Assembly: GCF_029222925.1 (NCBI RefSeq)
Contig: NZ_JARHUI010000002.1
Location: 496,001-560,000 of the forward strand
DNA: 64,000 nucleotides
Origin: Algoriphagus sp. CAU 1675
GTDB lineage: Bacteria; Bacteroidota; Bacteroidia; Cytophagales; Cyclobacteriaceae
Reading direction: 5' to 3'
Below, one piece after another: positions 62,139-64,000 of the stretch. The number at the start of each line of letters is the position of its first letter. Position 1 is the stretch's first letter. The notes under the pieces are model-generated. The model ran no database searches. It was not told the DNA's origin and saw nothing but the letters and a program-made list of their open reading frames with translations. Both the position numbers and the translations under genes were made by a program.

Positions 62139-62794
62139 CCCGATCGGGAAAAACAGCTGGAAAAAGAGTACAATCTCCTTCTGAGGAACGAGCCAATGCA
62201 CTTTCCCATGGATTAGGCTTGGTTTTGGGAATTATTGGAATTCCCTTTCTGATTTTAAAAGCTTGGGAACAGGAGGACAGCAAGTTTCTCATTGGCGCGA
62301 TTGCCTTTAGTATGGGAATTTTGATGGTGTATGGCTTTTCTACAGCCTATCATGCTGCAAAAGATTCAAGGAAAAAAGACAGACTGCAGATCATGGATCA
62401 CGTTTCCATTTACTTTTTAATTGCAGGTTCGTATACTCCCATGGTTCTGGCAATCCTGAATACAGAAAAAGCCCTCCTCTTTCTTTCCATTATTTGGGTT
62501 TCGGTTTTAATCGGAACTTTTTTCAAACTCTTTTTCACCGGAAAATTCAAAACGCTATCTGTGATCATCTACCTTACCATGGGATGGCTGGCGGTCCTGT
62601 TTTTTAATGATTTGGTGGAAAAAATTCCTCTTGAAACTCTCATTTGGATTGGTGCAGGAGGTTTGAGTTATACCTTGGGTGTCTTTTTCTATGTTAAAAG
62701 CAACAGACCCTTTTTCCATACCATTTGGCATGTATTTGTTTTAGGAGGAACTGCAGCCCATTTCGTGGCAGTATATCAATTGGTGTCCAATTGA
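62135..62794 (+). CDS. Hemolysin III/PAQR-family membrane protein (TrhA)
   Basis: A 219-residue membrane protein of seven hydrophobic segments. SEERANALSHGLGLVLGIIG has the first conserved glutamate and histidine, STAYHAAKDSRKKDRLQIMDHVSIYFLIAGSYTP the second block, and FHTIWHVFVLGGTAAHFVAVY the last, with the histidines that bind zinc in the adiponectin-receptor-like fold. It overlaps the mercaptopyruvate sulfurtransferase gene by four bases. Proposed roles include membrane lipid and energy homeostasis in bacteria. Confidence 0.94.
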   Translation: MTRSGKTAGKRVQSPSEERANALSHGLGLVLGIIGIPFLILKAWEQEDSKFLIGAIAFSMGILMVYGFSTAYHAAKDSRKKDRLQIMDHVSIYFLIAGSYTPMVLAILNTEKALLFLSIIWVSVLIGTFFKLFFTGKFKTLSVIIYLTMGWLAVLFFNDLVEKIPLETLIWIGAGGLSYTLGVFFYVKSNRPFFHTIWHVFVLGGTAAHFVAVYQLVSN

Positions 62795-62906
62795 TTGTTT
62801 ATTGCCACTTTTCTTTCTTTCCAATAGGAACTAGTATCCACTGGTAAAATTTTATTCCGGCATTAGAGGGGATTTTCTATATTGGAACGAACCCAAAACC
62901 CGCTCT

Positions 62907-64000
62907 ATGAATTTACAGTCACCCCAACCCACCCAAAGATTGGTGTCACTTGACGTGTACCGTGGACTCACGATGTTTCTCCTTGCAGCAGAAGCCTCTT
63001 TGATATACGATGCTTTTCTGGAAATTTTCCCCGAAGGAGTTACAGGCCATGGATTTTTCCTTCAGTTTACCCATCATGAATGGAACGGACTCCGATTTTG
63101 GGACTTGATACAGCCATTCTTCATGTTTATTGTAGGAGTGGCTATGCCTTTTTCCCTGAACAAGAGATTGGCACTCAGTGAGGACAGAAGCAAAGTCACC
63201 TTACACATTCTGAAGCGTTGTTTATTCCTATTTCTCTTTGGTACCGGTCTGCATTGTGTGTATTCGGGAAAACTGGTATTCGAACTCTGGAATGTCTTGA
63301 CCCAGCTGTCCTTTACCATTCTAGTGACCTATTTTCTTTTGAGACAGCCTTGGAAAATTCAACTGGGAGTTTCCCTTGCCCTATTAGCTTTAACTGAAAT
63401 CCTCTATCGGGTCTACAATCCCGAAGTTCCTTTTGAGCATGGAACCAATTTTGGCAACTATACCGACCAACTTTTGATGGGTAAGATCAACCGCGGTGGT
63501 TGGGTAGCTATCAATGCCATCCCTACCGCAGCCCATACTATTTGGGGGGCGATCTGTGGCAACTTGCTGCTTTCGGCCAAAGCTCCCTCAGAAAAAATCA
63601 AAACAATCGCATTTGCGGGAATCATTGGCTTGGTACTGGGTTATGGGCTGGATTGGGCAGGAATCACGCCTATTATCAAAAGAATCAGCACCACGGCATT
63701 TGTCTTTGCATCCGGTGGATTGGCATTACTTTCTCTGGCCTTTTTCTACTGGTGGGTAGATATCAAAAACCGAAGAAAAGGAATCTTTATATTCCTGATC
63801 GTAGGAATGAACTCCATCTTTATTTACCTCTTTGCCGAAGTTCTGGGACACCGCTGGCTATTTCAGTTTCTTGAAATCTTTACTACCGGCTTTTTAAGCT
63901 GGATGGGATTCGGAGAACACGGCCTTGCTTTGATTACCGCATTTGCAACCCTGGGAGCCATGTGGGGACTTTGTTACTTCCTCTATAGAAAAGGGATTTT
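62907..64000 (+). CDS. HGSNAT-like acyltransferase (DUF5009/heparan-alpha-glucosaminide N-acetyltransferase family), partial
   Basis: The first 364 residues of a multi-pass membrane protein, open at the right edge of the window. RLVSLDVYRGLTMFLL near the start is the typical opening of the family; FTHHEWNGLRFWDLIQPFFMFIVGVAMPFS follows with the conserved His and the D/LIQP segment. NAIPTAAHTIWGAICG and MNSIFIYLFAEVL are further family blocks. Ten or so hydrophobic segments are visible. Members transfer acyl groups to sugars across the membrane, in relation to glycan uptake. It follows the hemolysin III gene by 112 bp. Confidence 0.88.
   Translation, partial: MNLQSPQPTQRLVSLDVYRGLTMFLLAAEASLIYDAFLEIFPEGVTGHGFFLQFTHHEWNGLRFWDLIQPFFMFIVGVAMPFSLNKRLALSEDRSKVTLHILKRCLFLFLFGTGLHCVYSGKLVFELWNVLTQLSFTILVTYFLLRQPWKIQLGVSLALLALTEILYRVYNPEVPFEHGTNFGNYTDQLLMGKINRGGWVAINAIPTAAHTIWGAICGNLLLSAKAPSEKIKTIAFAGIIGLVLGYGLDWAGITPIIKRISTTAFVFASGGLALLSLAFFYWWVDIKNRRKGIFIFLIVGMNSIFIYLFAEVLGHRWLFQFLEIFTTGFLSWMGFGEHGLALITAFATLGAMWGLCYFLYRKGI

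Overview
The window is an ordinary chromosomal stretch of a Bacteroidota bacterium, most likely a marine or freshwater Cytophagia of the Algoriphagus/Cyclobacteriaceae type (inference from gene content, not from a database match). The evidence is a SusC/SusD outer-membrane nutrient pair, OMP-barrel TonB-linked receptors, lipoprotein VCBS/FG-GAP proteins with a UnbV domain, DUF2911, DUF5683 and DUF6249 proteins, a LytS/LytTR pair, and promoters of the Bacteroidetes form TTG-(19-20 nt)-TAnnTTTG in place of E. coli-type -35/-10 boxes. No rRNA, CRISPR array, prophage or complete insertion sequence was seen. There is one tRNA gene and one SAM riboswitch.

Layout. 0-3.9 kb: the start of cca with a degenerate YrdC-like partner, a small DUF6249 membrane protein divergent from an ECF sigma factor and its membrane partner, then an AT-rich pair of poorly conserved genes, one with a transposase-like helix-turn-helix. 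4-12.7 kb: core genes pyrG, yidC, parA-parB-DUF5683-dapB-lepB, with ung facing them. 12.7-17.4 kb: apaG, two methyltransferases, a coiled-coil membrane protein, the rpsF-rpsR-rplI ribosomal operon and tRNA-Gln. 17.4-25.3 kb: an EcsC-family protein, a large secreted M14 peptidase, prs-rplY, pth, SAM riboswitch plus metZ, and a CBS protein.

25.3-40.5 kb is the accessory part. An operon on the minus strand encodes a Tat-exported glycosylasparaginase, CutC and a heme-binding VCBS lipoprotein. Divergent to it is a creatininase-family amidohydrolase. Then comes a minus-strand susC-susD-VCBS/UnbV cluster with a strongly folded leader before susC and a terminator between susD and the VCBS gene, followed by an OmpA/TPR protein. 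Together these look like surface capture and breakdown of an organic nutrient, possibly glyco-amino acids, but the substrate is not readable from the sequence.

40.5-55 kb: PspC-like protein, glycosyltransferase, YbaB, hisS, a 48-residue basic protein gene with its own promoter and terminator, metallophosphoesterase, rhodanese plus aldehyde dehydrogenase, pdhB, a TonB-linked receptor divergent from a LytS/LytTR two-component system, a nucleoside deaminase, and a small AT-rich secreted-protein cassette flanked by two copies of the ffh 3' end and terminator, then ffh. 55-64 kb: YfhO membrane protein with a methyltransferase, SlyD-like FKBP, sugar isomerase/epimerase, a putative zincin, DUF2911, mercaptopyruvate sulfurtransferase with a hemolysin-III protein, and the start of an HGSNAT-like acyltransferase that leaves the window.
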